Part shown: positions 48,924 through 58,063 of the stretch, in pieces | Position numbering within the stretch: the stretch's first letter is position 1 | How the letters are laid out: each line of letters opens with the position of its first letter | From: Flavobacterium aquatile LMG 4008 = ATCC 11947 | Lineage (GTDB): Bacteria > Bacteroidota > Bacteroidia > Flavobacteriales > Flavobacteriaceae | DNA length: 64,000 nucleotides | Assembly: GCF_000757385.1 (NCBI RefSeq) | Contig: NZ_JRHH01000005.1 | Location: 434,001 to 498,000, forward strand | Direction: 5' to 3' | Made by a program: the position numbers and the translations under genes | The notes under the pieces: generated by a model | Seen by the model: only the letters and a program-made list of their open reading frames with translations | What the model was told of the DNA's origin: nothing | Databases searched by the model: none

Positions 48924-51413
48924 TTATTTTCCAATTGCAATCATGTTAGATAGTAGTCTAAAAGCTCCAGCAACACCTTCGGGCAATTCTCTAAAAAAGC
49001 TAATTCCTGTGTAAATATAATGTCCTTTTCCATGTTTTGCTACTAAAATAGCTCCATCTTTTGGTTTTTCACCTTTATCATTGGATGAAATTATTGGTGT
49101 AAAATTTTTGTCCCATTCGCTCGGATAATACAATCCTTGTTCTTGTTTCCAACCTTTAAAATCCTCTTGAGTTATTTTATTTGGATAATTTAAAATAGCA
49201 TGATTTGGCGCTAAAAACCGAACTTCAGCATTTTCTTCAGTAACTCTATCTCTAGAAATTTTAATTGGAAACGGTGCAATATCTTTGGTTACAAATTCGT
49301 CCAAAGTATTGTATTGCACAATCATCGTTTTTCCGTTTTTGACAAAATCTAAAAGAATGTTTTGTTTAAAACCAAGGGTTGTAACAACATTATAAGCTCG
49401 AATTCCGGTCATAACAACATCAAAATTTTGAAGTCTCTCTGTAGAAATATCTTCAGGTTTTAGAATTGTAACTTCATATCCCATTTGCGTTAAACTCTTC
49501 GGTACTTCATCGCCTGCACCCATGATGTAAGCGATTTTTTCACCTTTGGTTTTTATATTTAACTTGATGGCTTTTGCTTCGGCAGATTTCAAAACCATTT
49601 GCTTGAAAATATGCGGATAATTGATGTCGATTTTTTCTTTATCAAATGTTTTTCCGTCTACTGAAATAACGCTTTTTACAACAATTTCTGATGCTTCTTT
49701 TGATGGCGTAACATTAAAAATAGCCAATTGTTCTTCGCCTTTTTTAGACAATGAAAACGGAATAGAAGTAGGAGAAACGGTCCAGTTTTGTGGAACTTCC
49801 AATTGAATTGTACCAGAAACAGCATCTTTTCCGGCTTTGATTTTTACAGTAATTGCTTTCTCTTTATTATTCGGAAAAATATATACTTTTTCTTGTATTG
49901 AAGAGGTTACAACTGGCACAACGTCAAGCGGTTGATAGACTTCACCTTTTACATCGTCGTTGTATTTGTAAACAACATTTCGTTCAAACGGAATTGTAAT
50001 ACCATTAATTTCAATTAAAAATGTCACTTTTATTTGACGAATAACATCTGGTTTTCCTATATTTTCTTGATTGTTCACAACATACATTCCATCAGTTCCA
50101 GATTCTTTCAAATAATACGGATTGGTATAATCGTTTTCGTCAGTTATCTGTAATTCAATGGTTTGGTTCACTAACTTATTATTTGGTAATTCAGTAATAC
50201 TTAAGGTAGTAAATGAATTCGGAACTGTATTAATTGCATTCCAATTCATTTTTTGATTACTTCGGTTAATGGCTTCCAATTTTACTTTAATAGTACTTCC
50301 TGAAGCAACTTCTTGGTTATCGGCAACAGCTTCAAGATACAAACCTGCACAACCTGCAATAATTTTCTTTATTTCTTCTGATTTTATTGTTTTCCAATGT
50401 TTATCGTCTAGATTCTGAATTAAATCATATGCTTTTACTAATTCTGAAATACTTGCTGATGGGTTTTTGAAATCAAAATTCTTTTGAACATTTTCTAAAA
50501 TATCACCAATTGCTTTTCCGTTTTTTACTCGATTCCATGAAGTGTCGATGCCTTCAAATAAATTGGTTTTGTCTTTTAAAGATTCACCTTTTAAAAATTC
50601 TAAATATTCGTCTTCTTCGCCACGAGTTCCAGTATTTCCAAAACCTTGCGATTGATGACAACTTCTACTTAGAGCGGCAATTTCTTGATTGGATTTTCCA
50701 AATTGTTCATAATAAACTCCAGTTTGCAGTTTGCTTAAATTGGTTTTATCGGCTGCATCAAATTTTTCTTTGCTTCCATAAAACCACCATGAAGTATTGA
50801 AAAAAACACGTTTGGGTTGCCAAGTTGTGGCATATTTTAATTGATTTGGAAAAACCGAAGCATCATTAGTTTTATCGAATGCTTCTAAACTTAACATAGC
50901 CGATGATGTGTGATGACCGTGTGTTGTTCCTGGCGAACGATGATCAAATCGGTTGATAATTACATCGGGTTGGAATTTTCTAATGGCCCAAATTACATCG
51001 CTTAGCACTTGATTTTTATCCCAAATTTGTAATGTTTCATCAGGATTCTTAGAGAAACCAAAATCGTTAGCACGAGTAAAAAGTTGTTCGCCACCATCAA
51101 TTTTTCGAGCTTCAATTAGTTCTTGAGTTCTAATAACACCAAGTAATTCCCGAAGTTCTAGTCCGATTAAATTTTGACCGCCATCGCCACGAGTAAGCGA
51201 TAGGTAACCAGTTCTAGCATTTTTTTCATTTGATAAATAGGATATTAGTCTGGTATTTTCGTCGTCTGGATGTGCTGCAATGTAAAGTACAGAACCTAAA
51301 AAATTGAGTTTTTCAATTTGATGATACAACTCTACTGCATTGGGCTTTTGCGGTTTTTGTGCTAAAATTGTACATCCGATAAGAAGCGTTAAAAAAGTAA
51401 AAATCTTCTGCAT
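48924..51413 (-). CDS. PIG-L/LmbE family deacetylase, large secreted form
   Basis: 829 residues with signal peptide (ending TILAQ). The catalytic domain (about 30-250) holds AAHPDDENTRLI (zinc His-Pro-Asp-Asp) and HGHHTSSAM. Beyond it come Ig-like beta domains (about 400-600) and a C-terminal domain with IAYIMGAGDEVPKSLTQMGY, resembling a glutamine-amidotransferase-like fold. It likely deacetylates N-acetylglucosamine-containing substrates outside the inner membrane; the symporter could import the product. Confidence 0.88.
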   Translation of the reverse strand: MQKIFTFLTLLIGCTILAQKPQKPNAVELYHQIEKLNFLGSVLYIAAHPDDENTRLISYLSNEKNARTGYLSLTRGDGGQNLIGLELRELLGVIRTQELIEARKIDGGEQLFTRANDFGFSKNPDETLQIWDKNQVLSDVIWAIRKFQPDVIINRFDHRSPGTTHGHHTSSAMLSLEAFDKTNDASVFPNQLKYATTWQPKRVFFNTSWWFYGSKEKFDAADKTNLSKLQTGVYYEQFGKSNQEIAALSRSCHQSQGFGNTGTRGEEDEYLEFLKGESLKDKTNLFEGIDTSWNRVKNGKAIGDILENVQKNFDFKNPSASISELVKAYDLIQNLDDKHWKTIKSEEIKKIIAGCAGLYLEAVADNQEVASGSTIKVKLEAINRSNQKMNWNAINTVPNSFTTLSITELPNNKLVNQTIELQITDENDYTNPYYLKESGTDGMYVVNNQENIGKPDVIRQIKVTFLIEINGITIPFERNVVYKYNDDVKGEVYQPLDVVPVVTSSIQEKVYIFPNNKEKAITVKIKAGKDAVSGTIQLEVPQNWTVSPTSIPFSLSKKGEEQLAIFNVTPSKEASEIVVKSVISVDGKTFDKEKIDINYPHIFKQMVLKSAEAKAIKLNIKTKGEKIAYIMGAGDEVPKSLTQMGYEVTILKPEDISTERLQNFDVVMTGIRAYNVVTTLGFKQNILLDFVKNGKTMIVQYNTLDEFVTKDIAPFPIKISRDRVTEENAEVRFLAPNHAILNYPNKITQEDFKGWKQEQGLYYPSEWDKNFTPIISSNDKGEKPKDGAILVAKHGKGHYIYTGISFFRELPEGVAGAFRLLSNMIAIGK

Positions 51414-51546
51414 TTGCTGTTTTTTTTCAATAGCTTCAAATGTAGTAATAATTCTAACGAGAAGTTTTACTTTCTAAAATTTTGGAATTTCTTTAACAAA
51501 AAACAACCTCAAAACAACCTATTGATAAATTAGCATTATTGTAATT

Positions 51547-51663
51547 TTATTTTTTAGATTTAAAAAACTTAATCATAAAGAATACAAATCCTATCATTGT
51601 AACTACTATTACTATTTGCCATACAATTAAAATCGAACTAAATTCATTAACTAAATTTTTCAT
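51547..51663 (-). CDS. 38-residue membrane mini-protein
   Basis: An ATG frame of 38 residues: MKNLVNEFSSILIVWQIVIV, then VTMIGFVFFMIKFFKSKK in two parts, i.e. one transmembrane helix and a basic tail. It stands alone in the 424-bp gap between two minus-strand genes, separated from both. Composition and membrane topology favour a real small protein; no family is recognised. Confidence 0.55.
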   Translation of the reverse strand: MKNLVNEFSSILIVWQIVIVVTMIGFVFFMIKFFKSKK

Positions 51664-51776
51664 AATACTTATTTTTAATAGGTTACTAATTTAAAATATT
51701 AATTATTAGAGTATTGATTGAGAACTAAATTATTTTCAAAAGATTACTATTTTCATTTTTTTTTGAAATAAAATAA

Positions 51777-51812
51777 ATAAAAAAAGAGTAAAGTTAGCAA
51801 AACTTTACTCTT
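51777..51812 (-). terminator. Terminator of the secreted basic protein gene
   Basis: AAGAGTAAAGTT (51784-51795) pairs with AACTTTACTCTT (51801-51812). On the minus strand it is followed by TTTTTTTATTTATTTTAT. Confidence 0.87.
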
Positions 51813-51837
51813 GAGATAATTTCGAATTGACTACTTA

Positions 51838-52269
51838 TTAGTCTCTTCTTCCTTTTCCATTTCCTTTTCCGCGACCTTTCCCATTATTTTCTTTATATTT
51901 TCGCTCTTTTACAACGTAAATTTTGGCGTTTTTTCTATATTTTACTTTGTGATTTTTGTGATAGACATAAGGTGCATTTCCTCTATAATCAGTCAAGTAA
52001 ACAACATTTGCGCCTCTTAAATTATAACCTCTATATCTTGCAGGAAGTGCTGCCGAGCGATACCAACCACCATTTCTAACATAAATAAAACGTTCTGCTG
52101 GAACATCATAGTAAGCATCAATTTCTGGTAAATAATAGTATTGCACTGCGACTCTATCGGCTGGTGCCCAAACTGGCGGAGTACCTAAATTTACATTTAC
52201 ATTAACTTGTGCTTGCATATTAAAACTACTTATTAGTAATCCTAATACTAGATATTTTATTGCTTTCAT
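51838..52269 (-). CDS. Secreted basic protein of unknown function
   Basis: 143 residues from the ATG at 52269 (MKAIKYLVLGLLISSFNMQAQ signal peptide in part). The mature part is Tyr/Arg-rich (VAVQYYYLPEIDAYYDVPAE, RNGGWYRSAALPARY) and ends in a Gly/Lys/Arg tail (NGKGRGKGNGKGRRD). It resembles short flavobacterial exported proteins of unknown function; a role in binding polyanions is conceivable from the tail. A TTGTTTAA dyad lies upstream. Confidence 0.75.
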   Translation of the reverse strand: MKAIKYLVLGLLISSFNMQAQVNVNVNLGTPPVWAPADRVAVQYYYLPEIDAYYDVPAERFIYVRNGGWYRSAALPARYRGYNLRGANVVYLTDYRGNAPYVYHKNHKVKYRKNAKIYVVKERKYKENNGKGRGKGNGKGRRD

Positions 52270-52297
52270 AATCTTTACTTTTTTAATTATTATTGTT

Positions 52298-52317
52298 TTG
52301 TTTAAACGGTTAAACAA
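52298..52317. promoter_or_regulatory. Dyad TTGTTTAA-N4-TTAAACAA upstream of the secreted basic protein
   Basis: Perfect 8-bp arms at 52298-52305 and 52310-52317, 29 bp before the ATG. The half-site matches that of the dyad before the photolyase operon. Confidence 0.5.
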
Positions 52318-52496
52318 AGATTGTGCTAAAGCGTAAAAATGATGTTATGAAATTATATCAATTCGTTACATAATTTCAATATGAAAACTTTAATAGTAAT
52401 TAAATCAGTGCTTTATGAGGGTTTTGTATTGAAGATTTAAAATGTAATTTTGATAGTTTTAGTAGGATTTAACCATTAAAACTTCAAAAATTAAAT

Positions 52497-53234
52497 TTAT
52501 TTTTTAGCATCTTTTGCTGCTTTCTCAGCTGCTTTTTCGGCTTCTTTTTTCTTTTTTTCTTCGGCTCTTTTTTTCTTATTGAAGTATCCTTTTAGTAGAA
52601 AATTACTTTTGGCGGCTTCCATGTTTTCATCTAATTTTTTAGAGCCATTTTTAAGGTTCACTAATGTTTTATCGATATTGTTTGCCATCGATTCATCATT
52701 CATTAATCTACCTAAAGTTCCTTCGCCATTGTTTATTTTTATTAAAATTTCACCAATTTCTCCTGATGCAATTGCCACATTTCCTGCTGTAGTTTCTAGA
52801 CTTCGCATGATAGCATCGGTTTCAATTGGTTCGATTGCATTTATAAATTGACCATTTTTAACAAGTTTTGATGTTGGATTTCCTTGAGAAATTACTATCA
52901 GTTTGTCGCCAATTAATCCTTCAGATCCAATTCCTGCTTTAGAATCGGCACGAATAAATTTTTGAACATCTTGTTTTAAAATCATGTCTACTTTCACAGT
53001 TGAATCATTTATCAGTTCAATGTTATCAACAGTTCCAACATTTATCCCAGAAAATCGAATGCTACTTCCAACTTGCAATCCGCTTACGTTTTTAAATTTA
53101 GTAGATATGTTAAAGACTGGATCAAACATATTTTTTTGTTTTCCAATGATGAAAATTGCTAATAAAAAGAGTGATAAACCAGCTATGATGAATATTCCCA
53201 ATCTTATTTTAAATCCTTGTTTAGTGGTTTCCAT
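52497..53234 (-). CDS. mlaD: MlaD/MCE family lipid transport protein
   Basis: 245 residues: N-terminal membrane helix (LGIFIIAGLSLFLLAIFIIG), an MCE domain (about 38-120; GLQVGSSIRFSGINVGTVDNI), and a Lys/Ala/Glu helical tail (about 205-245). MCE proteins form hexameric tubes that carry lipids across the periplasm. It follows the ATPase gene by 2 bp. The symbol is by family. Confidence 0.9.
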   Translation of the reverse strand: METTKQGFKIRLGIFIIAGLSLFLLAIFIIGKQKNMFDPVFNISTKFKNVSGLQVGSSIRFSGINVGTVDNIELINDSTVKVDMILKQDVQKFIRADSKAGIGSEGLIGDKLIVISQGNPTSKLVKNGQFINAIEPIETDAIMRSLETTAGNVAIASGEIGEILIKINNGEGTLGRLMNDESMANNIDKTLVNLKNGSKKLDENMEAAKSNFLLKGYFNKKKRAEEKKKKEAEKAAEKAAKDAKK

Positions 53235-53236
53235 AG

Positions 53237-53998
53237 TTATTGTATTTTTTTAGTTTTAAAAAAAGAGCTTACGTAAGAATCGGTAGAATTTTCAAATTCT
53301 AATAGCGAACCTTCTTTATACACGTCTCCGTCTTTTAGCATTATAATTCGGTCTGCAACTGTTCGAACGCATTCCATATCATGAGTAATAATTATGGATG
53401 CTGTTTTGTATTTTTTTTGAATATCGTTGATTAATTCGCTTATTTCTTCTGCTGTAATTGGATCTAAACCAGTTGTAGGTTCGTCATAAAGCATAATTTC
53501 TGGATCTACAATTATGGTTCTAGCAAGGCTGATTCTTTTTCGCATTCCTCCAGAAAGTTCGGATGGCATTTTGTTTAATACATCTTCAAGACCAACATTT
53601 GCAAGAGTTTCTGTAACTTTAGCATCAATTTCTGATTGTGTCAAGTCTTTTTTTATTCTTCGTAATGGAAATTCTAAATTCTCTTTTACGGTCATCGAAT
53701 CATACAAAGCGCCACTTTGAAAAAGAAAACCAATTTTCTTTCTAATTTCGTTCAAATCCTCAGTTTTTAAAGCATTTACTTCTTCACCAAGAACTGTAAT
53801 TGTTCCTTGATCGGCTTTTAATAATCTTGCAATGCATTTTATTAATACCGATTTTCCTGTTCCCGATTTTCCTAAAACTACAAGATTTTCTTGACTTTTA
53901 AGTTGTAAGGAAACATCATTCAATACATTCAAACTCCCAAAACTTATTTTTAAATTTTGGATGTCAATTACTGGTTTTATAGTAGTGTTTTCTATCAT
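53237..53998 (-). CDS. mlaF: ABC transporter ATP-binding protein (MlaF type)
   Basis: 253 residues from the ATG at 53998 (MIENTTIKPVIDIQNLKISF). The longer frame would add 45 non-homologous residues. Walker A GKSGTGKSVLI, signature LSGGMRKRISLART, Walker B IMLYDEPTTGLDP. Its ATG overlaps the permease TGA (ATGA at 53995-53998), a classical coupling. It powers MlaE/MlaD lipid transport. Confidence 0.94.
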   Translation of the reverse strand: MIENTTIKPVIDIQNLKISFGSLNVLNDVSLQLKSQENLVVLGKSGTGKSVLIKCIARLLKADQGTITVLGEEVNALKTEDLNEIRKKIGFLFQSGALYDSMTVKENLEFPLRRIKKDLTQSEIDAKVTETLANVGLEDVLNKMPSELSGGMRKRISLARTIIVDPEIMLYDEPTTGLDPITAEEISELINDIQKKYKTASIIITHDMECVRTVADRIIMLKDGDVYKEGSLLEFENSTDSYVSSFFKTKKIQ

Positions 53999-54837
53999 TG
54001 TAAAATTAAATCGGTTATTTGAACTGCTATTAAATCTACAAGAATTACTAAGAACGATGCGGTGACAACGGCTGTATTTGCTGCAATTCCAACACTTTCG
54101 GTTCCTCTTCCAGCATTGTAACCTTTGTAGCAACCAACTAATCCTATTACTGCTCCAAAGAAGAACGTTTTAGTAATTGCTGGAATTAAATCCATAAACT
54201 CTACTTTACCAAATGCTTGAGAAATGTATAGTACAAAATTTAAATCACCTTTAATATTGGCACCAATCCATCCGCCTAAAATTCCCATCGTGATAGCAAA
54301 AATGCTTAACAACGGAATCATTAAAGTTGCTGCAAGAACTCTTGGAACAATTAAGTATTTTATTGGATTTGCCGATGAAACTTCGAGTGCGTCAATTTGT
54401 TCTGTAACACGCATCGAACCAAGTTCGGCGCCCATACTAGAACCTATTTTACCTGCACAAATTAAAGCTGTAATTACTGGTCCCATTTCTCTAATTAAAG
54501 AAATAGCCACCATATTAGGTAGCATATTTAAAGCGCCAAATTTTATTAAAATTGGACGCGATTGAATGGTTAAAACCAAACCGATAATAGTTCCTGTAAT
54601 TGATATTAACGCAAAAGATTTGTTCCCTATTTGAAAACAATGCTTTAAGAATTCTTTAAATTCAAATCCTCTTGAAAATGTATTTTTAAAAACACGTGTT
54701 AAAAATAAAAATACGTTTGCCGTATCAACTAAAAAAGCAGAAATTTTTGAAGTTTTTTCTATCGATTTTTCACTAACTTTTATAGTTTTATCAATAGCAT
54801 ATTTTTTCAAGTTTTTGATAGGTACAATTTTTTTCAT
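53995..54837 (-). CDS. mlaE: MlaE family lipid ABC permease
   Basis: 280 residues with about six transmembrane helices and the MlaE pattern: REMGPVITALICAGKIGSSM, GSMRVTEQIDALEVSSANPI, LVGCYKGYNAGRGTESVG. It is the inner-membrane permease of the transporter that moves glycerophospholipids between membranes. First gene of a tight three-gene operon. Confidence 0.93.
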   Translation of the reverse strand: MKKIVPIKNLKKYAIDKTIKVSEKSIEKTSKISAFLVDTANVFLFLTRVFKNTFSRGFEFKEFLKHCFQIGNKSFALISITGTIIGLVLTIQSRPILIKFGALNMLPNMVAISLIREMGPVITALICAGKIGSSMGAELGSMRVTEQIDALEVSSANPIKYLIVPRVLAATLMIPLLSIFAITMGILGGWIGANIKGDLNFVLYISQAFGKVEFMDLIPAITKTFFFGAVIGLVGCYKGYNAGRGTESVGIAANTAVVTASFLVILVDLIAVQITDLILQ

Positions 54838-54883
54838 ACACGAAGACTATTAAAGTTTTTGAAAATTGTTAGTTATTGAATTA

Positions 54884-55270
54884 CTATTTTATTTTTAATT
54901 TCTGAAGTGAATTTGATAAAAATGAAATACTTTTTTCTTTAACTTCTTCAGTATTTACAGATGATAATGAGCTAACTTTATTTTGAACAAATGAAGCAAG
55001 CATTCTTTTTAAAGGATTGGTAGATGATCCAACAAGTAAACTATTTGTAAAATATCCTGATGCAAGTGAAAATGCTGTACCTAAAATTTTTCCTTTTAAA
55101 TCGGGTGAATTAATAGTTTCATTGAATTTTTCTTTCACCATATTTATTGGATTCAAACTATGAACTGTAAACTCAAAATGTTTTCTTAAAAGAATGCCTT
55201 CACATTTTTTTGCATTTTCAAGTTCAGCTATTGCAGCAGCCAACGATTTATTATCTTTAATTACTTGCAT
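54884..55270 (-). CDS. Hypothetical protein in the YtxH/holin-like operon
   Basis: 128 residues, soluble, with a first half of helices (DNKSLAAAIAELENAKKCEG) and a Ser-rich tail (SFVQNKVSSLSSVNTEEVKE). A weakly hydrophobic segment (ILGTAFSLASGYFTNSLLVG) may dip into the membrane. Its start overlaps the holin-like gene by 14 bp, so the two are co-translated. I recognise no named family. Confidence 0.65.
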   Translation of the reverse strand: MQVIKDNKSLAAAIAELENAKKCEGILLRKHFEFTVHSLNPINMVKEKFNETINSPDLKGKILGTAFSLASGYFTNSLLVGSSTNPLKRMLASFVQNKVSSLSSVNTEEVKEKSISFLSNSLQKLKIK

Positions 55271-55616
55271 CTTTTTTTTCTTTAAAAATTTGATTAATTA
55301 AATAGTTATTAAAGCTTTCCTCTAATGATTTCTTTGCTAACAAGTAAAGTAGAATTATAACCAAATAAATTCCGGCAACGGCAAAAAAACCATAGTAATT
55401 TTTTCCTAATATATCGCCTAAATAAAGTGATAAACCGATGGTTAATAAAAAGAAAAATAAAGCAATTAAGCTGAACAATACTACTCGAGAAGTTATTGAA
55501 GCAAATACGTCGGTTGACTTATCTATTGCTTGTAACTTGTACAACTCAAAATTGGTCTTGCCATATTGCTCTAGTTTTTCTACTAGCATTTCAACTAAAA
55601 TTACTTTATCTTTCAT
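55257..55616 (-). CDS. Phage_holin_3_6-like membrane protein
   Basis: 119 residues: an N-terminal amphipathic helix and two transmembrane helices (about 45-65 and 72-92), then a charged tail, as in the phage_holin_3_6 family of bacterial membrane proteins often found with YtxH proteins. It is not a lytic phage protein in this context. It lies between the YtxH gene (12 bp) and the 54884 gene (overlap). Confidence 0.78.
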   Translation of the reverse strand: MKDKVILVEMLVEKLEQYGKTNFELYKLQAIDKSTDVFASITSRVVLFSLIALFFFLLTIGLSLYLGDILGKNYYGFFAVAGIYLVIILLYLLAKKSLEESFNNYLINQIFKEKKDASN

Positions 55617-55628
55617 CTTTATAGGTTT

Positions 55629-55886
55629 TTATTTTTTAGCATTTTCAACCAATTCTTTTCCTTCTTCATACATTTCTAAACCATTGTTTTTGGCTCTGTC
55701 TAATTTAGAAGTAAGTTGATCGATAGCATTGTTGTATTTGTTTTTTAAATCATCTAAGGAATCTTTTCCTTTATTAGCGATTTTTTTTCTTGTATCTGAA
55801 CCTTTTTCAGGTGCAAATAAAACTCCTAAAGCTGCACCAGCTGCTAGTCCTACTAACAATCCGGCAATTGTGTTTCCTTTTGACAT
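55629..55886 (-). CDS. YtxH domain protein
   Basis: 85 residues: N-terminal Gly/Ala-rich helix (IAGLLVGLAAGAALGVLFAPEKG), the YtxH signature, and a Lys-rich coiled helix. YtxH/GsiB-like proteins respond to envelope or osmotic stress in other phyla. First gene of a three-gene operon. Confidence 0.87.
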   Translation of the reverse strand: MSKGNTIAGLLVGLAAGAALGVLFAPEKGSDTRKKIANKGKDSLDDLKNKYNNAIDQLTSKLDRAKNNGLEMYEEGKELVENAKK

Positions 55887-55909
55887 AATATTTTATTTTA
55901 ATTTGTTAA

Positions 55910-55943
55910 AATTGGGTTTCAAAAATTATTCTGAAACCCAATT
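55910..55943 (-). terminator. Terminator of the beta-barrel protein gene
   Basis: Perfect 12-bp stem AATTGGGTTTCA/TGAAACCCAATT with a 10-nt loop. On the minus strand it is followed by TTAACAAATTAAAATAAAA, so the T-run is weak. Confidence 0.65.
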
Positions 55944-55953
55944 GTTTTATTTG

Positions 55954-56598
55954 TTAGAATCTGTAACCTAATGTTAATTGAATAACTTGGTTTTTGTATC
56001 TTGGATCAGTATCATTTCCATCAGAATCTGATTTAGAAATATCCCATCCTGCACGACCAGAGATTACAAAATCTTGAAGATTTACATCGGCACCAACTAC
56101 AAAACCAAAAATGTTTTTCTTGTAGTTTTCATCGTTGATTGCATCTTCTTCTGTTGTAGTAGAATTTCCGTTAAACTTATTTTTAGTGTCTAATAAATAA
56201 GAAAATTGTGGACCTACCAATAAGGTTAACTGCTCAATTGGTTTGATTTGCAATTGTAAAGGAATATCAATAAAACTTGATGTTCTTTCAAATTCATAAT
56301 CTGCACCTAAAACTGAACCTGTTGCTTTAAAACCCTTTTGTGAATACATAAACTCTGGTTGGAAACCTATGTATTTACCAAGCGGAATAGAAACAAATCC
56401 ACCAGCAGCAAATCCTACTTTTCCTTCAGCTACATAATCTTGATTTTCTTCATCATAAACGTTTGCGAAATTAACACCGGCCTTAACACCAAATTTTAAT
56501 TCTTCACGTGAATCTGTTGATGAACCTTCTTGAGAAAAACCTGCTGCACTTACAAAAAGAGCAAACATTAATGCGAATTTTTTTGAAACTGTTTTCAT
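55954..56598 (-). CDS. Outer-membrane beta-barrel protein, porin family
   Basis: 214 residues with signal peptide (ending SAAGFSQ) and alternating strands ending in aromatic residues; GVKAGVNFANVYDEENQDYV, QPEFMYSQKGFKATG, LTLLVGPQFSYLLD and the terminal QVIQLTLGYRF, which has the C-terminal Phe typical of Bam substrates. It resembles the PorT/OmpA-like barrel group of the phylum. Function unknown. Confidence 0.85.
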   Translation of the reverse strand: MKTVSKKFALMFALFVSAAGFSQEGSSTDSREELKFGVKAGVNFANVYDEENQDYVAEGKVGFAAGGFVSIPLGKYIGFQPEFMYSQKGFKATGSVLGADYEFERTSSFIDIPLQLQIKPIEQLTLLVGPQFSYLLDTKNKFNGNSTTTEEDAINDENYKKNIFGFVVGADVNLQDFVISGRAGWDISKSDSDGNDTDPRYKNQVIQLTLGYRF

Positions 56599-56784
56599 AA
56601 TTTTCTTTTTTATTATTTGTTTTAAATTATATTACAAAGTTGCAACCAAGTAGGTAATTTCGTGTTATATAAATTTTCTTTAGTTTTATATCATTCACAC
56701 TTTTACTTTTTTTATATTAAAAAAGTTCATTAATAACTAATAAAATAGCTAAAAATGAACCTTAAGTACTGTTTTTACTAATGA

Positions 56785-57978
56785 TTATTCTTTTTCGTCA
56801 GTATTTTCGTTTTCTGGAGCTTTTACAATTTCAAAGTTTATTTCAACTTTGTTTGGTGTTGTATCGGAGTAATTATCGAAATCAAATAGTGGTAATCTTA
56901 TTTTATTCCATTCGTAGGTTTTTGGTAAATCGTCACCTATTAAATAACCCCAAGGTTCTAAAGAATCGATTCTATCAAAAATAACTTTTAGAATCGCTAT
57001 AATTGGAATTGCCAAAAACATTCCAGAAATACCTGCAATTGCTCCGCCAATTATAATTCCGATGATGGAGACTAATGCATTAATTTTGACTTTTGAACTA
57101 ACAATTAAAGGAACTAATATATTATTGTCTATTAATTGAACAATCACATTTACTATAATTACACCAAGAATTATTGATAAATCGGCTGATCCTGTAAGTG
57201 AAGCAATAATGGTTAATAATCCTGCAAATAATATACCTATGTAAGGTATAATGTTTAGCAATCCAGTTATTACTCCTAACAAAATAGCATATTCAACTCC
57301 AATAATCATCAAACCGATTGAGGTTAAGACGGAGATAAAAATCATTTCTAAGATTAATCCAACCAAGTAACTTTTTACCACTACTTTTATTTGATCAAGA
57401 ATATCATATAATTTAGTATGATATTCTTCTTTAAATAATTTAGCAAAGAATTTTACAAATAATGATTTATACAATAGTATTAAAAAGATGTAAATAGGAA
57501 TTAAAATTAAATTCAAAAGTGTATCTGAAAAAGATAGTAGAGTTGAACCTAAAAGTTCTTTTCCTTTTTCTAACGAATCATTGGTAGCTTCATCTATAAA
57601 TACTTTTTGTTCTTTAGAACTTAAGTTAAAATTCTCTCTAATTAAGTTTTGGCAATTTTGAATATGAATGTTTAAGTTTCTTTCAATTTTATCAAAATCG
57701 CTTACCATATCAGTAATTTGAAAAGAAAGAGCAGTAAATATTCCTAGTATAATTATTACAAATAGTGTAACAGCAAGCATCGCCGCAATGACGTTAGGAA
57801 AACGTAATTTTTTATTTAAAAAGGTAACTATTGGTCTTAAAATAATTGCAATTAAAAACGCCATTAAAATAGGCACAATAATGCCTTGACCAACGTAAAA
57901 AATGAATGCTATTGCTATGAGCGATAATAAAACATAAGTAAGTTTTGCGTAAAAAGGAAGCTTAATGGTTTCGTACAT
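56785..57978 (-). CDS. AI-2E family transporter (PerM/YdiK-like)
   Basis: 397 residues with about seven or eight transmembrane helices and the family pattern (VGQGIIVPILMAFLIAIILR; LGVITGLLNIIPYIGILFAG; AISGMFLAIPIIAILKVIFD). It is a membrane permease; members are linked to small-molecule or Na+/H+ export. The C-terminal tail is acidic (ENTDEKE). It is transcribed on its own. Confidence 0.88.
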   Translation of the reverse strand: MYETIKLPFYAKLTYVLLSLIAIAFIFYVGQGIIVPILMAFLIAIILRPIVTFLNKKLRFPNVIAAMLAVTLFVIIILGIFTALSFQITDMVSDFDKIERNLNIHIQNCQNLIRENFNLSSKEQKVFIDEATNDSLEKGKELLGSTLLSFSDTLLNLILIPIYIFLILLYKSLFVKFFAKLFKEEYHTKLYDILDQIKVVVKSYLVGLILEMIFISVLTSIGLMIIGVEYAILLGVITGLLNIIPYIGILFAGLLTIIASLTGSADLSIILGVIIVNVIVQLIDNNILVPLIVSSKVKINALVSIIGIIIGGAIAGISGMFLAIPIIAILKVIFDRIDSLEPWGYLIGDDLPKTYEWNKIRLPLFDFDNYSDTTPNKVEINFEIVKAPENENTDEKE

Positions 57979-58063
57979 AGTCTTTTAGTTTTAGGTAAAA
58001 CAAAAATACTAGTATTAAATTTCCAAAAATTATATAATTTTTCTTTTAATTTATATAATTCAA

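Noticed and set aside
55257..55616. Phage lysis gene or prophage remnant
   Set aside because: The holin-like family is common in bacterial chromosomes next to YtxH, and no other phage gene is near.
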